Assembly (NCBI GenBank): GCA_963383645.1
Contig: OY726563.1
Location: forward strand, 38,779,831-38,843,830
Reading direction: 5' to 3'
DNA from: Muscardinus avellanarius
Taxonomy: Eukaryota; Chordata; Mammalia; Rodentia; Gliridae
Length of the DNA stretch: 64,000 nucleotides
Under the pieces are notes generated by a model. That model had not been told where the DNA came from. It was given only the letters and a program-made list of their open reading frames with translations, and made no database searches. Each line of letters begins with the position of its first letter. The first letter of the stretch is position 1. Position numbers and translations under genes: made by a program. Positions 11,811 through 21,245 of the stretch are shown here, piece after piece.

Positions 11811-11849
11811 TTTTTTATTTTATTAAATATATTTTACTTAAGATATTTA

Positions 11850-12362
11850 AGTAAAAAGGTATTAAATACCAATAATCTACCTAACATTGAGTTTTAAACA
11901 GCATACATTAAACACACTCAGAATATTTATATTAGCTTACCTCTGGGAAAAATCATCTAACCTAAACCTATTTTTTTCAATAAGGGTTGACTATTTTATG
12001 TAATTTATTGCATACTGTATTGAAGTGAAAATCAGAATAGTTGTATCAGTTCAGGAGATACAGATAGGCCTGTTGTGGAAATGGTGCCATATGAAACAAA
12101 ATACAATATCCAAGAAACCCTGGTAATACAGTCCATGGTAAGAAAACAATTATTTACTCTAATAGCTAACTGGGATCCGAAGCTCATTGCCAGTAGCATG
12201 GTGAGAGGGTTTCATACCACACATCTCTAGCCTAGGAAAAATTCAAAATTTAAGCAAAACTTCTTCCAGTTGCAACTTACTTTTGCACTATCATAGAAAA
12301 AAATTGCAAGTTGAGCATTGTAAGTCAAAACATCGTAAGTTGGAAGAACATCTGTACTTAGA
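11850..12362. mobile_element. Tigger-like (Tc1/mariner, pogo) DNA transposon remnant
   Basis: Recognisable internal and terminal sequences (ACACTCAGAATATTTATATT, then CATCTAACCTAAACCTA, then GTAAGTCAAAACATCGTAAG). The same family occurs at 54050-54318. It lies inside the 4.27 kb insertion and so was carried along as passenger. Sub-family uncertain. Confidence 0.6.
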
Positions 12363-12389
12363 CTTGTCTAATAAGTGTTACCGTTTTAG

Positions 12390-13060
12390 AAACATGTTTG
12401 GTATTTTCCTGTCTGAGCTTTCTTCATTTTAGTAAATGGCTACTCTGTCCTTCTAGATGTTGCAACCATAAACCACATATCACCTTTGATTTGCTTTCTT
12501 TTCATTTATACTGGGCAGCCAACCCATTCAGCATAGTCTGTCAGATCCTCTTAGCATCTTCAGTCCATAGGTTCAAGCCCTATCATCCTTCCACTACATT
12601 TTTGCTATAGCCTCTTAAGTGGATTCTCTGCTTCACTTCATTTCCCTCTTAAGCCTATTCTCAGCATAGTCGCCAAAGAGATACTTAACAAAATTTGAAT
12701 CAGATCCTGGCCCTCTGATTTATTCTCAAAAGAAATTCTGTAAACCCTTTACAATGCAAGTCAGATGCTTCACACTTTTGATTCAGTCACCAATGACTCT
12801 TTATCTCAGTAGGGGCAAAATTCCAAATCCTGGCCCAAATCTCTTGACCTCCTGGCCTATTGCTCTTTCACTTCTTCTCTGGGCCTGAGCCTTTCCACAA
12901 ACACATCAGGAGGGTTCTGGTTAAACCTCAAAGTCCTTTTCTTCCCACAGAGAGTAATGTGGCAAGCTTTCTCACCTTCTACTATGTGACCTTACAATGA
13001 GGATTTTCCTGCCCTATATAAAATTTCAAATTACTCTGTCTGTACAAAAGAGGTAGAGGT
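12390..13060. repeat. Possible old L2-type LINE fragment
   Basis: Phrases such as CAAATCCTGGCCCAAATCTC and TCTTCTCTGGGCCTGAGCCT look like the diverged 3' part of an ancient LINE. The 70-codon frame at 12398-12610 has no support as a gene. The assignment is weak. Confidence 0.3.
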
Positions 13061-13649
13061 AGTCAGACAGTTCATTTGCTTCAGGGAATTTATAGTTTGT
13101 CAGGGAGAGATGTGTGAAGACTGATTGGTGAATGAGATGCTAAGAGAAATTTTAGCTAGGTCAATGTAGGCAGATAAGAGAAGGAAGGAGATGTTTCCCA
13201 CCCATTAGTTCAAGTTTTCTAAGAAAAGTAAATGTTAATAATACTGAGAAGTCTTCTTGTTTCATGAACTTTTTTTTTCTTCTTTTTTTTTTAACAAAAA
13301 TGGGGTATGGACTAGTTTAGATTTTGTTTTCTAAATTTGAAACTTTTTCTAATTTGGTTTGCTCAAAATACTTGACTTAGCACCAGAAATTGAACTAAGA
13401 CATCAGTGAGTAACCATTTTTCTGTGATCTTGTCTTAATTCTAAAACTAAGTGGTAGAAAAAACCCAACAAAAATAAAAACATATTGAATTAGATTTAAT
13501 GGTGACTTGTTCCTCAATATATTCTTTAAATTTTAAATTAAGTATACTAATACATATAATTAATGCTTATTAAATTTATTAAGTACATGTATTTTAATTC
13601 ATTATGGCTATTGCATATCAAAGGTAACATATACTTTGAAAAACAATTT

Positions 13650-13878
13650 TATTATTTTGGTATCAAGGATTGAACCTAGGGGCATTCTCTCTCCAAGCTC
13701 TACCACACCCCTCCACCCAGGTCTTTTAATTTTACTGTATTTTCAAACAGAGAAACAATGTCTTGCTAAGTTAGTGAGGATCCTACTAAATTGTCATGGC
13801 TAGACCCAAATCTGTGATCCTCCTGTCTCAGCCTCCCAGGTATTTGGATTACAAGCATGGGCCACTGCGCCTGACCAA
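13650..13878 (-). mobile_element. B1-dID (MEN) SINE inside the composite insertion
   Basis: Complement of the ID half (AAGGATTGAACCTAGGGGCA) and of the B1 half ending GGGCCACTGCGCCTGACC, flanked on the right by an A-run. Confidence 0.75.
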
Positions 13879-14024
13879 AAAAAAAAAAAAAACTTTTTAA
13901 AAGTGCATTTCAATCAAGTGGGTAAATAATTGTACTTGAACTAATTAGTGATGTTTTCTATTGGGGAAAATGTTTAATAAACATGTAACTGAGATTAGTC
14001 ACAAAAAATGAAAAGTCAGATGTT

Positions 14025-14316
14025 CAAGTTAGGGAGCAAATAGAATATAGGAGAGACTCTACACAAAGGAGGAGAAACTGTAGATGAATGAAGAAGGCAA
14101 CCTAACTGAGGGAGACTGGAGGGGAAAAGCGGGAAACACCTCAATAGACATGATGTAGATACACAGACTTATCAAAGGCAATCACTGTGCTGAGCAGGGG
14201 AAGGAGGGAGGGGTGAGGAATGGGCCGGGCTCTGGGGAGGGCTCAATGAAAGATACATACATGTATGCCTCTATCACCTTGAACTTCATCAAGATGTATG
14301 GTTACAATGCACATAA
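14025..14316 (+). mobile_element. L1 3'UTR fragment, forward, inside the composite insertion
   Basis: Ends with the L1 3' pattern (ATGTATGCCTCTATCACCTT, then AAGATGTATGGTTACAATGCAC), oriented opposite to the adjoining ORF1. It is therefore antisense within the inserted transcript. Its A-tail merges with the junction to the ORF1 unit at about 14311. Confidence 0.75.
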
Positions 14317-14343
14317 ATAATGAATCTCCACAGATAACCAATC

Positions 14344-15264
14344 TTAGTTGTCTGTTGGATGGAAAATCTTGTTTCTCTGGTTCTGGTGAGTGTTACCTAT
14401 TTCTTCTTTGTAGTTAATCTCTTTGAGTATTTTCTCTAGCGCTGGTTTTGTAAACATAAATTCCTTCAGTTTCTGTTTGTCATGGAAGCTTCTTATTTCT
14501 TCATCTAATTTGATAGAAAGTTTTGCTGGGTAGGAAATTTTTGGCTGGAAGTTGTTTTCTTTCAGAGTTTGGAATATGTTACTCCAAGCCCTTCTGGCTC
14601 TCATGACTTGCTTTGGGAAGTCTGGAGTGATTATAATTGGTTTGCCTCTGAATGTCACTTGGCCCTTTGTTTTTGTTGCCTTTAAGATTCTCTGCTTGGC
14701 TTCCACATTGGTCATTTTGAAAATTATGTGGCATGGGGATCCTCTTCTCCGATCCTGTCTAAAGGGAGTTCTATAAGTTTCCTGGACCTGTGTATCAACC
14801 TCTTGCTCTATGTTTGGAAAATTTTCTGCTATTACTTCCTTGAAGAGATTGTTGATCCCTTTGGTTTCACTTTCTTTTCCCTCCTCTATTCCAATTATTC
14901 TTAGGTTAGCTCTCTTAAAATGGGCCCATATTTCTTCAATGTCAGATTCCTGCTGTCGGATAATTTTTTCTAGATTAGAAACTATGCGTTCATTTTTGGA
15001 TTGCTCATCTTCTAAGAGCGAGATTCTGTTCTCCATGTGGTCTAATCAGTTGTTTGTGCTTTGAATTGAGGCCTTTACTTCATTAATTGCATCCTTTATC
15101 TCTTTTTGGCTCTCTCTCAGTTCTTTTCGAAGCACCTCTATTATTTCTACAGTTATTTTCCTGATTAGATCTTCTAGAAATCTCTGATTTTCTTTTTTAT
15201 CAGGTTCTGATGTTGTGGGGTTGTGGGCGGCATTCATTGCTCCAGTATTATTCCTCTTTCCCAT
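14344..15264 (-). pseudogene. ORF1 (LINE-1): L1 ORF1, one premature stop
   Basis: L1 ORF1 encodes the RNA-binding chaperone that packages L1 RNA in cytoplasmic particles. The frame runs from ATG (complement of 15262-15264) to TAA (complement of 14344-14346), 306 codons plus stop, with one in-frame TGA (complement of 15046-15048). The N-terminal part (about residues 1-120) is heptad-rich and glutamate/lysine-rich, as expected for the coiled coil (ENRISLLEDEQSKNERI). The RRM-like centre follows (NLRIIGIEEGKESETKG), then the C-terminal domain (PDFPKQVMRARRAWSNIF). Related ORF1 proteins are somewhat longer (about 338 aa in human, 370 in mouse). In the copies at 20328-21245 and 61269-62331 the stop codon position is CGA, so the TGA looks like CpG decay. 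Otherwise the frame is fully open, unusual for a copy without ORF2. Confidence 0.9.
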
Positions 15265-16075
15265 GATTTCGGAGGTTTGTGCCTTCTCTGGGTTCTTCCC
15301 TTGGGTCACTATGACTTCACTTAAGGTGTTCTGGATCTCGACTCAGTAGTATCTCAGACCCCACTACTCCTTTACTGGGTTTTATCACAGAGTCTCCGAC
15401 CCAGGGAGTCAATAGAGGCTGCTTTAAACTATGGGGGGTGCCAGGTTGCACGTTCTCCTATGGTGTGATATCTCTGCCACCACCACTCCCTCACTGAGGT
15501 ACAGTGAGGTACCTCACTGTACCTCAGTGAGGTATAGTACTGGGATTTTTCCTCTGTGGCCTGCAATTTGACTCACTGTTCTTGAGTACGCAGATGTAGC
15601 TGTACTGGATTAGGCGAATTCACTGCTGCTGCCGCCACTGGTGGCAATATGGCGCCGCGGCCACGCCCTCGGCCATGAGGCTGGCGTATTTTTTCTTCTC
15701 TGGTTTTGATTTCCACTCTGAATCCCTGCAGCGTGTGCTGAGCTCAGCCACTGGGAGCTTTAAATCCTCTCTGCGCCAAAAGATCCCGCCTGGCTGTTCC
15801 GCAGCGGCTCACCTCGGCTTGCTGTAGCCGTCCGATGAGTTCGCCGCTGCCGTCGGCAGTATGGCGCTACTGCCGTGTCCTCGGGCGCGTGTGTCTCCTC
15901 TGTGGCCCTGAGCTCTGTTCTCAGTCCACATTCTCTCTGGAGCCTGGTGGTTTTTTGTTTTTCTGGTGATGGTGTTTTCTGGCTATGAAAGGCGCTGGTT
16001 TTGTGGTAATGGAGATTGGTTGTTAGCAGGGCTCTTAAGTCCCGCTTTTCTCGGTCGCCATCTTCCCAGAAGTCT
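15265..16075 (-). promoter_or_regulatory. L1 5'UTR / promoter
   Basis: CpG-rich sequence with two diverged monomer-like units (ATGGCGC motifs near 15650 and 15859) and an intact AAGATGGCG YY1-like site near the 5' end (minus strand, 16056-16064). It would drive transcription leftwards through ORF1. It contains the palindrome at 15489-15532. Confidence 0.85.
15489..15532. repeat. 44-bp perfect palindrome
   Basis: Bases 15489-15532 equal their own reverse complement, with the centre between 15510 and 15511 (GAGGTACC core). The other L1 5'UTR copies at the same place (about 40-75, 21460-21500, 61800-61850) have no palindrome, so it arose in this copy, probably by fold-back template switching. 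Confidence 0.9.
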
Positions 16076-16076
16076 C

Positions 16077-16356
16077 GGCTCTGCTCTTCTTGATGGATTA
16101 ATTCAGTCAGACATTAATGGGATATATTGGGAGTGGCTTTGGTATAAAAGCAATCTCTCTCCAGCATGCTTTTTCCATCTCATCACATGATGCCCTCTAC
16201 CATCTTATTATGCATAAAGAGGGCCCTGGCCAGATAATGAGCAGAGGCTGTGTTCTTTGATTTCCCAGCTTCCAGAACAATTAGATAAGTAAACCTCAAC
16301 TCTTTATAGATGATTCAGTACTAAGTATGCAGTTATAGCAATAGAAAATGGGCTAA
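16077..16356 (+). mobile_element. MaLR-type LTR, right part (split)
   Basis: Continues the LTR of 11690-11810. Joining the two at the TSD gives a colinear MaLR-like sequence (GATGGATTAATTCAGTCAGA, then CAGCTTCCAGAACAATTAGA, ending GAAAATGGGCTAAGTCA). The first 15 bases are the right TSD copy. Confidence 0.7.
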
Positions 16357-16386
16357 GTCAATGGCCAGCACAATAAATTGCTAATT

Positions 16387-16388
<2 letters not shown>

Positions 16389-16430
<42 letters not shown>

Positions 16431-16431
16431 T
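16389..16431 (+). repeat. (ATT)n microsatellite
   Basis: About 14 ATT units at the poly(T) tail side of the following reverse-strand SINE. It probably grew from that tail. Confidence 0.95.
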
Positions 16432-16637
16432 ATTTGCAGGTCTGGGAATAGAACCCAGGGGCATTCAACCTCTGAGCTACACTGCCTGTTCTTTTTTTTT
16501 ATTCTTTATTTTGAAACAGGATCTAACTAAGTTGCAGAGAGCCTCACTAAGTAGCTGAGGCTGGCCAGGAACCACAATCCTCTGGTCTCAGTCTCCTGAA
16601 TGCTGGGATTAAAAGTGTGAGCCACCATGCCCAGCTT
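16425..16637 (-). mobile_element. B1-dID (MEN) SINE
   Basis: Complement of the ID half (GGGAATAGAACCCAGGGGCA) and of the B1 half ending GTGAGCCACCATGCCCAGCT. Confidence 0.8.
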
Positions 16638-16789
16638 CAATTGTAGTATTATTGCTTCACTAAAAAATGTTTCTGTTTACTGCTACAAAAATTGTAGCAG
16701 CTTATGTTGAATGAGACAGTTCATCAGGTAAAGTTTCTTTTTTTAGTTAATGTAGTTTGGCTTGGGTTTTATTTTCAATTTACTGAAGT

Positions 16790-16972
16790 CTTTTATTTTG
16801 TGGTACTGGGACTGAGGTCAAATTTGTTCTACCTCCAAGCTACACCCCAGTCTTTTTAAAATTTTTTTAACTTGAAACAGGATCTTGAGGCTGGTCTTGA
16901 ACCTGTGATCATCCTGTCTCAGCCTCTCAAGTACTGGGATTAGAGTCCTGTGCCACCATACCCAGATGCAAT
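16790..16972 (-). mobile_element. B1-dID (MEN) SINE
   Basis: Complement of the ID half (GGTACTGGGACTGAGGTCAA), shortened linker, and complement of the B1 half ending TGTGCCACCATACCCAGA. Confidence 0.75.
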
Positions 16973-17099
16973 AAATTCACTATAGCATTTTCCAATAGAT
17001 TTATCCAACTCCATTGAACTTCATTTTTTGTATGACTTATACCTCAGGCATTGAGCACATTTTAACCATTTATTGGGAGATAATTTTCCATGGGTGTGT

Positions 17100-17485
17100 A
17101 GGTTTCTTTGCTTCTGAGATGATCATATGATTTTTGTCCTTAGATCTACGAATGAAGCAAATTACATTTGTTAATCTGCATATAGTGAACCAGCCTTGAA
17201 TCGCTGGAATTAAACCAACTTGGTCATGGTGTACTATTTTCTTGATGTGTTTTTTTTAATGAAAATTGCTAGTATTTTATTCAGAATTTTTGTATCCATG
17301 TTCTTCAATGATATTGGTCTGTAATTTTTTTCTTGAGGTATTCAGATTTGAGATTAAGATGATGCTGGCTTCATAGAAAGCATTTGGTAGTATCCCATCT
17401 TTTTCTATTTCATGGAATAATTGGAGAAGCATTGAGCTTAGACTTCTTCTGTAAAGATTTTTTTCAATCAAGAGTTGCTTTTTAT
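17100..17485 (-). mobile_element. Old L1 ORF2 (RT region), outermost layer of the nest
   Basis: Complement of the L1 reverse-transcriptase region, including a remnant matching the conserved asparagine/tyrosine region upstream of the catalytic site and the FYEASIILI motif. It is clearly more diverged than the L1 beside it. Its 5' continuation appears to be 23534-23637, on the other side of the younger insertions. Confidence 0.75.
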
Positions 17486-17528
17486 TTATTTTTATATTTT
17501 CCCTCTCTAACTTTTTTGTATCAATTTA

Positions 17529-19270
17529 ATTTTTTAAATTTTTTATTGGTTTATTATATTTATACATCATATTGGGGTAAAAAACTTGTGTGTACATACA
17601 TGTACACATCACTGATTTAACCCCTACCCAATTCCCACCACATTCCCTCCCCGTCCCTCCTTCCCTTGCTTGGCTTAGTGGTTGACTTCAATATGTTTAA
17701 GTACATTGTGTGTTTTAGAGATTTTCCTCTTCCCCCCTCCTTTCTCCTCCTTTAGGTTGTCTTGTTTGCTCCTCTATAGGATTTCCTTTTTCAAGAGTTC
17801 CTCCTATGACACATTTCTCCCTAACGCTCACATATTAGGGAAAGCATCTGATTTCTTATTTTTTGTAACTGACTAATCTCACTTAGCATAATGTCCTCCA
17901 GTTCCATCCATTTCCCTGAAAATGATGTAATTGAGTTTTTTTTTTTGATGGCTGAGTAGAATTCCTTTGTGTACATATCCCACAGTTTTGTAATCCATTC
18001 ATCTGTTGATGGACATCTTGGCTGGTTCCATACTTTGGCTATGGTGAATTGTGCAGCTATGACAATAGATACACATGCATTAGTTTGGTAGTTTGGTTTC
18101 CTATCTTTTGGGTAGATACCCAGAATTGGTATTGCTGGATCAAATGGTAGATTTGTTCTCATTCTTCTGAGGATTCTCCACACTGTTTTCCAAAGTGGTT
18201 GCACTAATTTGCAATCCCACCAACAATGTCTTAGAGTTCCCACTTCTCCACATCCTCACCAGCATCTGTTGTTGTGTTTTGAATGATTGCCATTCTAGTT
18301 GGAGTTAGGTGAAATCTCAGAGTAGTTTTGATTTGCATCTCTCTGATTGCCAGTGATGTTGAGCATTTTTTCATGCATTTATTGGCCATTTGAATTTCTT
18401 CTTTTGTGAAGTGTCTATTTAGTTCATTTGCCCATTTTGTTATTGGATGCTTTGTTTTCTTAGTGTTGAGTTTCGTGAGTTCTCTGTATATTCTAGATAT
18501 TAGTCCTCTATTGGTGGTGTAGGTGGCAAAAATCTTCTCCCATTCTGTTGGCACTCGTTTGAGGTTCTTGATAGTTTCCTTTGCTGAACAGAAGCTCTTC
18601 AGTTTCATGCAATCCCACATATTGATTTGCCTTTAAATTTGTTGTACCTTTAGGTTCTTGTTGAGAAAGTGTATCTAAGCCTATGTGTTGCAGTGTTGGA
18701 CCTATGCCCTCTTCAAGGAGCTTCAAGGTCTCTAGTTTGATTTCCAAGTCTTTGATCCATCTTGAATTGGCTTTTGTACAGGGTGAAAAAGTGGGATTAA
18801 TATCCAATTTTCTGCATATGGTTAACCAGTTTTGTGAACACCATTTGTTGAACAGGCTATCTTTTCTTCAGTGTAGGCTTTAGGCTCCTTTTTAAAAAAT
18901 GAATTGGCTGAAAGTTTGTAGACTTGTTTCTGGGTCTTCTATTCTGCTCCATTGGTCTATGTATCTGAGTTTTTGCCAGTGCCATGCTGTTTTATGACAA
19001 TGGCTTTGTAGTATTGTTTAAAATCAGGTATTGGATTCCTCCCGCATAGTTTTTGTTCCTGAGAACTACCTTGGCTATTCTGGCCTTTTTGTTATTCCAG
19101 ATAAATTTAAGGACTGATTTTTCTATGTCTGTGAGGAATGATCTTGGTAGTTTAATGGGCATTGCAATTAAATATGTAGATAACTTTTGGGAGAATGGCC
19201 ATTTTAATGATATTTATTCTGCCAATCCATGAACATGGAAGGTCCTTCCATCTTCTAAGATCTTCTTCTA
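17529..19270 (-). mobile_element. L1, 3' half (3'UTR and ORF2 C-terminus), middle layer of the nest
   Basis: Starts at the left with the complement of the L1 poly(A) and 3'UTR (17529-17820). ORF2 ends at the TAG complementary to 17821-17823. The C-terminal ORF2 region continues with the cysteine-rich motif ([18 protein letters not shown]) near 18200 but is frame-broken at several places. The element stops at 19270, where another L1-derived element is inserted, and resumes at 22034. Compared with the copy at 25472-31895, the interrupted sequence is colinear across the gap. Confidence 0.85.
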
Positions 19271-19428
19271 ATTTTTTTAATTTTTTATTGGTGCACTGTA
19301 TTCATACATCATAGTGGGATACAAACTTTTGTAGACATACATGCACACATCACCCAGTCAGCCCCCACCCGATCCCCACCCCATTCCCTCCCTATCCCTC
19401 CTTCCCATGCTTGGCTTAGTGGTTGACA
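19271..19428 (-). mobile_element. 3'UTR and poly(A) of chimeric element copy 1
   Basis: Complement of an L1 3' terminus with the subtype-specific end TTTGTATCCCACTATGATGT, differing from the TTTTTACCCCAATTTGATGT type of the two autonomous-type L1s in the window. The same subtype occurs at 52040-52121 and 62332-62497. Confidence 0.8.
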
Positions 19429-19639
19429 TCTAGTATTATAGCATTTTATCCTAAATTAACAATGATAATCTCACCTAACAGTTTCATTTGTCTGATACCA
19501 AGCTTTTGATAACTTAAAGATAACATTTCAATATTTTGTTTTGTTTGCTTTCTTTCTTACCAGAGAATATTTTTTCTTTTTTTTTTAGGTGAAACTATCA
19601 TATATTTATATATTTATTTTTCAGAAAAAAATCTATCCT

Positions 19640-20300
19640 AATATGGAATATGGACTCTAGATACCCAAAACGACCTCGAAGAGGAACAAAGCTAGAAGAT
19701 ATATATTTTCTGATTTCAAACCATATAAAGCTACAATAATTGAAACAGTGTAGTACTGTTTTAAAGGCAGATATATAAACCATGGGAGTTCAATAAAAGC
19801 CTAGAGCTAAATTCTTCCCTATATTATCAAGTTATTTTTCACAAGGTTTCCACGAACATTTGGTGGGGGAAATAATAATCTTTTAACTCAATATTGTTGA
19901 AAAATAATAATAACATGAAAAGGAATAAAATTGAACACTTACCTAATCCCATATACAAATATTAACTCAAAATAGATAAAAGACCTAAATATAAATCTTA
20001 AGACTATAAACTTTTAGAAGAAAATCTGGGTCATAAAACCTCACAACATTGAAATTGGGAGTGATTTCTTGGATATGATTTCAATGGCACAGTCAACAGA
20101 AGAGTATACAAACTCCCTAAGAAATAAAAAAAATTGTATATCCAAAGACAATGTAAACAGTTAAAAGTTACTGATTGAATGGGATAAAATATTTCTAAAT
20201 GCTATATCTGAAGGTATAAAGTAATATTCCAACTAGAAATCCTAAAAATTAACAATAAAAGCAAACAATACAATTTAGAGATAGATAAAGGCTCACAAAA
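19640..20300 (+). mobile_element. Inverted old L1 ORF2 fragment within chimeric copy 1
   Basis: Forward-oriented and diverged. It aligns by eye with the ORF2 C-terminal part of an older mammalian L1 (ACAATAATTGAAACAGTGTA, then GGCACAGTCAACAGAAGAGT). It is antisense within the chimeric transcript, so it adds no ORF2 coding capacity. The adjacent stretch 19429-19640 is an AT-rich spacer of unknown origin that, on the minus strand, contains a splice-donor-like CTG|GTAAGA. Confidence 0.75.
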
Positions 20301-20327
20301 GTAATGAATCTCCACAGATAACTAATC

Positions 20328-21245
20328 TTAGTTGTCTGTTGGATGGAAAATCTTCTTTCTCTGGTTCTGGTGTGTGTTACCTATTTCTTCTTTGTAGTTA
20401 ATCTCTTTGAGTATTTTCTCTAGCGCTGGTTTTGTAAACATAAATTCCTTCAGTTTCTGTTTGTCATGGAAGCTTCTTATTTCTCCATCTAATTTGATAG
20501 AAAGTTTTGCTGGGTAGGAAATTTTTGGCTGGAAGTTGTTTTCTTTCAGAGTTTGGAATATGTTACTCCAAGCCCTTCTGGCTCTCATGACTTGGTTTGG
20601 GAAGTCTGGAGTGATTCTAATTGGTTTGCCTCTGAATGTCACTTGGCCCTTTGTTTTTGTTGCCTTTAAGATTCTCTGCTTGGCTTCCACATTGGTCATT
20701 TTGACAATTATGTGGCATGGGGATCCTCTTCTCCGATCCTGTCTAAAGGGAGTTCTATAAGTTTCCTGGACCTGTGTATCAACCTCTTGCTCTATGTTTG
20801 GAAAATTTTCTGTTATTACTTCCTTGAAGAGATTGTTGATCCCTTTGGTTTCACTTTCTTTTCCCTCCTCTATTCCAATTATTCTTAGGTTAGCTCTCTT
20901 AAAATGGGCCCATATTTCTTCAATGTCAGATTCCTGCTGTCGGATATTTTTTTCTAGATTAGAAACTATGCGTTCATTTTTGGATTGCTCATCTTCTAAG
21001 AGCGAGATTCTGTTCTCCATGTGGTCTAATCGGTTGTTTGTGCTTTGAATTGAGGCCTTTACTTCATTAATTGCATACTTTATCTCTTTTTGGCTCTCTC
21101 TGAATTCTTTTCAAAACACCTGTATTATTTGTGCAGTTATTTTCCTGATTTGATCTTCTAGAAATCGCTGATTTTCTGTTTTATCAGGTTCTGATGTTGT
21201 GGGGTTGTGGGCATTCATTGCTCCAGTGTTATTCCTGTTTCCCAT
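20328..21245 (-). pseudogene. ORF1 (LINE-1): L1 ORF1 of chimeric copy 1, one premature stop
   Basis: The frame runs from ATG (complement of 21243-21245) to TAA (complement of 20328-20330), 305 codons plus stop. One in-frame TGA is the complement of 21111-21113; the paralogue at 14344-15264 has CGA there, so again CpG decay is the likely cause. Downstream the coiled coil, RRM-like core and C-terminal domain are uninterrupted for 230 codons from an internal methionine (complement of 21018-21020). The role would be RNA packaging and nucleic-acid chaperoning for the element's own RNA, with reverse transcription supplied by another L1's ORF2p. That last point is inference from known L1 biology and the HAL1 precedent. 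Confidence 0.9.

Larger units (their letters stand above)
11811..16076 (-). mobile_element. Composite L1-derived insertion (5'UTR + ORF1 + 2.5 kb non-L1 DNA) with 15-bp TSD
   Basis: The insertion is flanked by the perfect duplication GGCTCTGCTCTTCTT at 11796-11810 and 16077-16091. At the left, directly after the TSD, is a short poly(T), i.e. the poly(A) tail of a minus-strand transcript, with the complement of AATAAA next to it (11818-11823). At the right is a canonical L1 5' terminus. Reading the minus strand: 5'UTR (16075-15265), ORF1 (15264-14344), about 33 nt, then an inverted L1 3' end, a MEN SINE, an L2-like stretch and a Tigger-like DNA transposon. No ORF2 is present. The structure is best explained as retrotransposition of an L1-promoted transcript that read through ORF1 into flanking DNA (3' transduction). 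Confidence 0.75.

Noticed and set aside
14552..15064. Forward frames opposite ORF1 (74 and 84 codons), recurring at 20536-21048 and 63596-63820
   Set aside because: They recur only because ORF1 itself recurs, and antisense frames of this length are expected. There is no evidence of an antisense gene.
11811..16076. Twin-priming inversion as the explanation of the composite insertion
   Set aside because: In twin priming the 5' part is inverted relative to the 3' tail. Here the L1 5' terminus and the poly(A) tail are on the same strand and at opposite ends, so ordinary full-length retrotransposition fits better. The internal opposite-oriented L1 3' end is passenger sequence.
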